Assembly: GCA_001796865.1 (NCBI GenBank)
Contig: MGNQ01000023.1
Location: 1-16,066 of the forward strand
Source of the DNA: Chloroflexi bacterium RBG_16_56_11
Lineage (GTDB): Bacteria; Chloroflexota; Dehalococcoidia; Dehalococcoidales; RBG-16-60-22
DNA length: 16,066 nt
Direction of reading: 5' to 3'
In this document: positions 14,955-16,066 of the stretch, piece by piece
Position numbering within the stretch: the first letter of the stretch is position 1
Layout: the number at the start of each line of letters is the position of its first letter
Made by a program: the position numbers and the translations under genes
Notes under the pieces: model-generated
Told to the model about the DNA's origin: nothing
What the model saw: the letters and a program-made list of their open reading frames with translations, nothing else
Databases searched by the model: none

Positions 14955-16066
14955 GTCTCATTACCTCCCGAGTCACGGACGACCAATTCTTCAAATGAAA
15001 AGGCTTCCATGGTAATGGCCCCGGTAGGACAACGCGCGGCGCAGAGGCCGCAGCGCGTACACCGTGTTTCATCCTTGAGCATGGCCGTTCCCGCCTGCTG
15101 TGTGGCCGGACTTTCCTGAAATTCATCAAGCGGCCGGCCGTAACGGGCACGAACCACCTCTTCGACTCTCCGGTCGCCGGAGATGCTGCCCAGGCCGACC
15201 ATTTTTAAACAATCCCAGGGGCAGACATCGACACAGCCCCCGCATAAAATGCACTTATCACCGTCGAAGACCGTCTGGATGTGGCATTTGAGGCATCGCC
15301 CGGCCTGCTCCCGGGCGGTAGCGGCATCATAGGCCATCTCCACCTCGGCAATACCGGTCCGGCGGTCGAGGGCGATTTTCCCGGGGTCCTGCCGCTGGAC
15401 CTGGCGAGACACGGGCCCGGGCAGGTCACCGGACGATACCGGGGTCATTTGCGCCCGCACCACTACATGATGTCGCTCCCTCTTGATGAAGCTGTCCATG
15501 GCCCTGGCGGCCTTATGGCCGTCGGCAACCGCCTCGATAAGCGTCCGCGGTCCGAAGACGACGTCGCCGCCGGCGTAGACGCCGGGCCGGGTCGTGGCCA
15601 GTGTCTCATCGTCCGCCACAATCGTCCTTCGCGGCGAAATATCGATTCCGTCTCCCGGACGGATGAAGCTCAAATCGCTCTCCTGGCCGATAGCCATGAT
15701 GACGGAGGTGCAGTCTATTATGGATTCTGTCCCAGGCACCGTCTCCAGAGACCTCCGTCCGGAGGCGTCGTAACGGGAGCGCGTGGCCATGATTTCCAGG
15801 CCGGTGACCCGCCCGTCTTTGCCGAGAATCCGATTCGGGACGGTGCCGGTATGGAGGATAGTGCCTTCTTCCAGGGCCCCATCAAGCTCCTCCTGCGAGG
15901 CGCGCATCTCTTCACGCGTGCCCCGGTAGACCATGTGCACTTCCCTCACCCCCAGGCGCAGGGCGTAGCGTGCGGCATCGGTCGCGGTCACGAGCTCCCC
16001 GGAAGGCAGTTGCGCATAGACGGCTTCTCCCAACCTGGCGGCGACGCGGGCGGCGTCCACGGCGAC
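14951..16066 (-). CDS. GltD-like FAD/NAD(P) oxidoreductase with ferredoxin domains, partial
   Basis: The frame stays open to the right edge, so the 5' end is missing; a GTG at 16060 lies inside the conserved VAVDAARVAARLG of the second Rossmann fold and is not the true start. Numbering from that codon, the visible part holds the end of the NAD(P)-binding domain with YRGTREEMRAS (45-55). The C-terminal FAD segment follows (MAIGQ 122-126 and GVYAGGDVVFG at 160-170). An Fe-S tail comes last: C256/C259, then C270/C273/C276/C280-Pro and C334/C337/C340/C344-Pro, enough for two [4Fe-4S] clusters plus a Cys pair. It belongs to the glutamate-synthase small-subunit-like group that moves electrons between NAD(P)H and ferredoxin-like partners. 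Being cotranscribed with the bc and Nar genes, it may feed quinone reduction; this is inference. Confidence 0.85.
   Translation of the reverse strand, partial: VAVDAARVAARLGEAVYAQLPSGELVTATDAARYALRLGVREVHMVYRGTREEMRASQEELDGALEEGTILHTGTVPNRILGKDGRVTGLEIMATRSRYDASGRRSLETVPGTESIIDCTSVIMAIGQESDLSFIRPGDGIDISPRRTIVADDETLATTRPGVYAGGDVVFGPRTLIEAVADGHKAARAMDSFIKRERHHVVVRAQMTPVSSGDLPGPVSRQVQRQDPGKIALDRRTGIAEVEMAYDAATAREQAGRCLKCHIQTVFDGDKCILCGGCVDVCPWDCLKMVGLGSISGDRRVEEVVRARYGRPLDEFQESPATQQAGTAMLKDETRCTRCGLCAARCPTGAITMEAFSFEELVVRDSGGNET

Noticed and set aside
15205..15300. CLKCH string in the flavoprotein as a possible haem c site
   Set aside because: The protein is a cytoplasmic FAD/Fe-S enzyme, and this Cys pair sits beside standard [4Fe-4S] motifs as in related proteins; there is no export signal in the visible part.

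Overview
This window looks like part of a bacterial chromosome carrying an anaerobic nitrate-respiration locus. Ten consecutive genes on the minus strand (16066 down to 2578) appear to form one long transcription unit with very tight junctions, several of them 4-base ATGA stop/start overlaps. In transcription order they are: a flavin/iron-sulfur oxidoreductase that runs off the right edge, a split cytochrome b (N-terminal haem-binding subunit, then a subunit IV-like quinol-site subunit), a Tat-targeted Rieske protein, a membrane-anchored triheme cytochrome c, the respiratory nitrate reductase genes narG, narH, narJ and narI, and two different NarK-type nitrate/nitrite transporters. The operon promoter is outside the window.

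The left part is different. Positions 1-639 are AT-richer and hold no convincing gene; the best that can be seen is a short open frame with coding-like composition that is interrupted by a stop. Next come two small minus-strand genes, a NifU C-terminal-domain scaffold protein and an Alvin-type 2[4Fe-4S] ferredoxin. Divergent from them is a plus-strand thiazole synthase gene (thi4). It sits behind a near-consensus sigma70 promoter, a textbook TPP riboswitch and an intrinsic terminator, and an antiterminator helix can be read directly from the sequence. thi4 and the nitrate operon converge at about 2362-2577.

The respiratory genes suggest one electron path. The flavoprotein would feed low-potential electrons towards the quinone pool, and the Rieske/cytochrome b complex would oxidise quinol and pass electrons to the triheme cytochrome c. 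NarGHI would reduce nitrate on the cytoplasmic side (NarG has no Tat signal), with NarK1 and NarK2 moving nitrate in and nitrite out. The Rieske protein lacks the Ser and Tyr that raise cluster potential, and the cytochrome b complex lacks the PEWY glutamate. Both fit a low-potential, menaquinone-type complex. The direction of electron flow and any physical coupling of the bc complex to Nar are inference.

The organism cannot be named from the sequence. The moderately high GC content, the consensus promoter and riboswitch, and the nar gene layout (a c-type cytochrome before narGHJI, two narK genes after) fit a deep-branching bacterium. Chloroflexota or a Thermus-like lineage are reasonable guesses at low confidence. 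I see no mobile element, CRISPR array, tRNA or rRNA.
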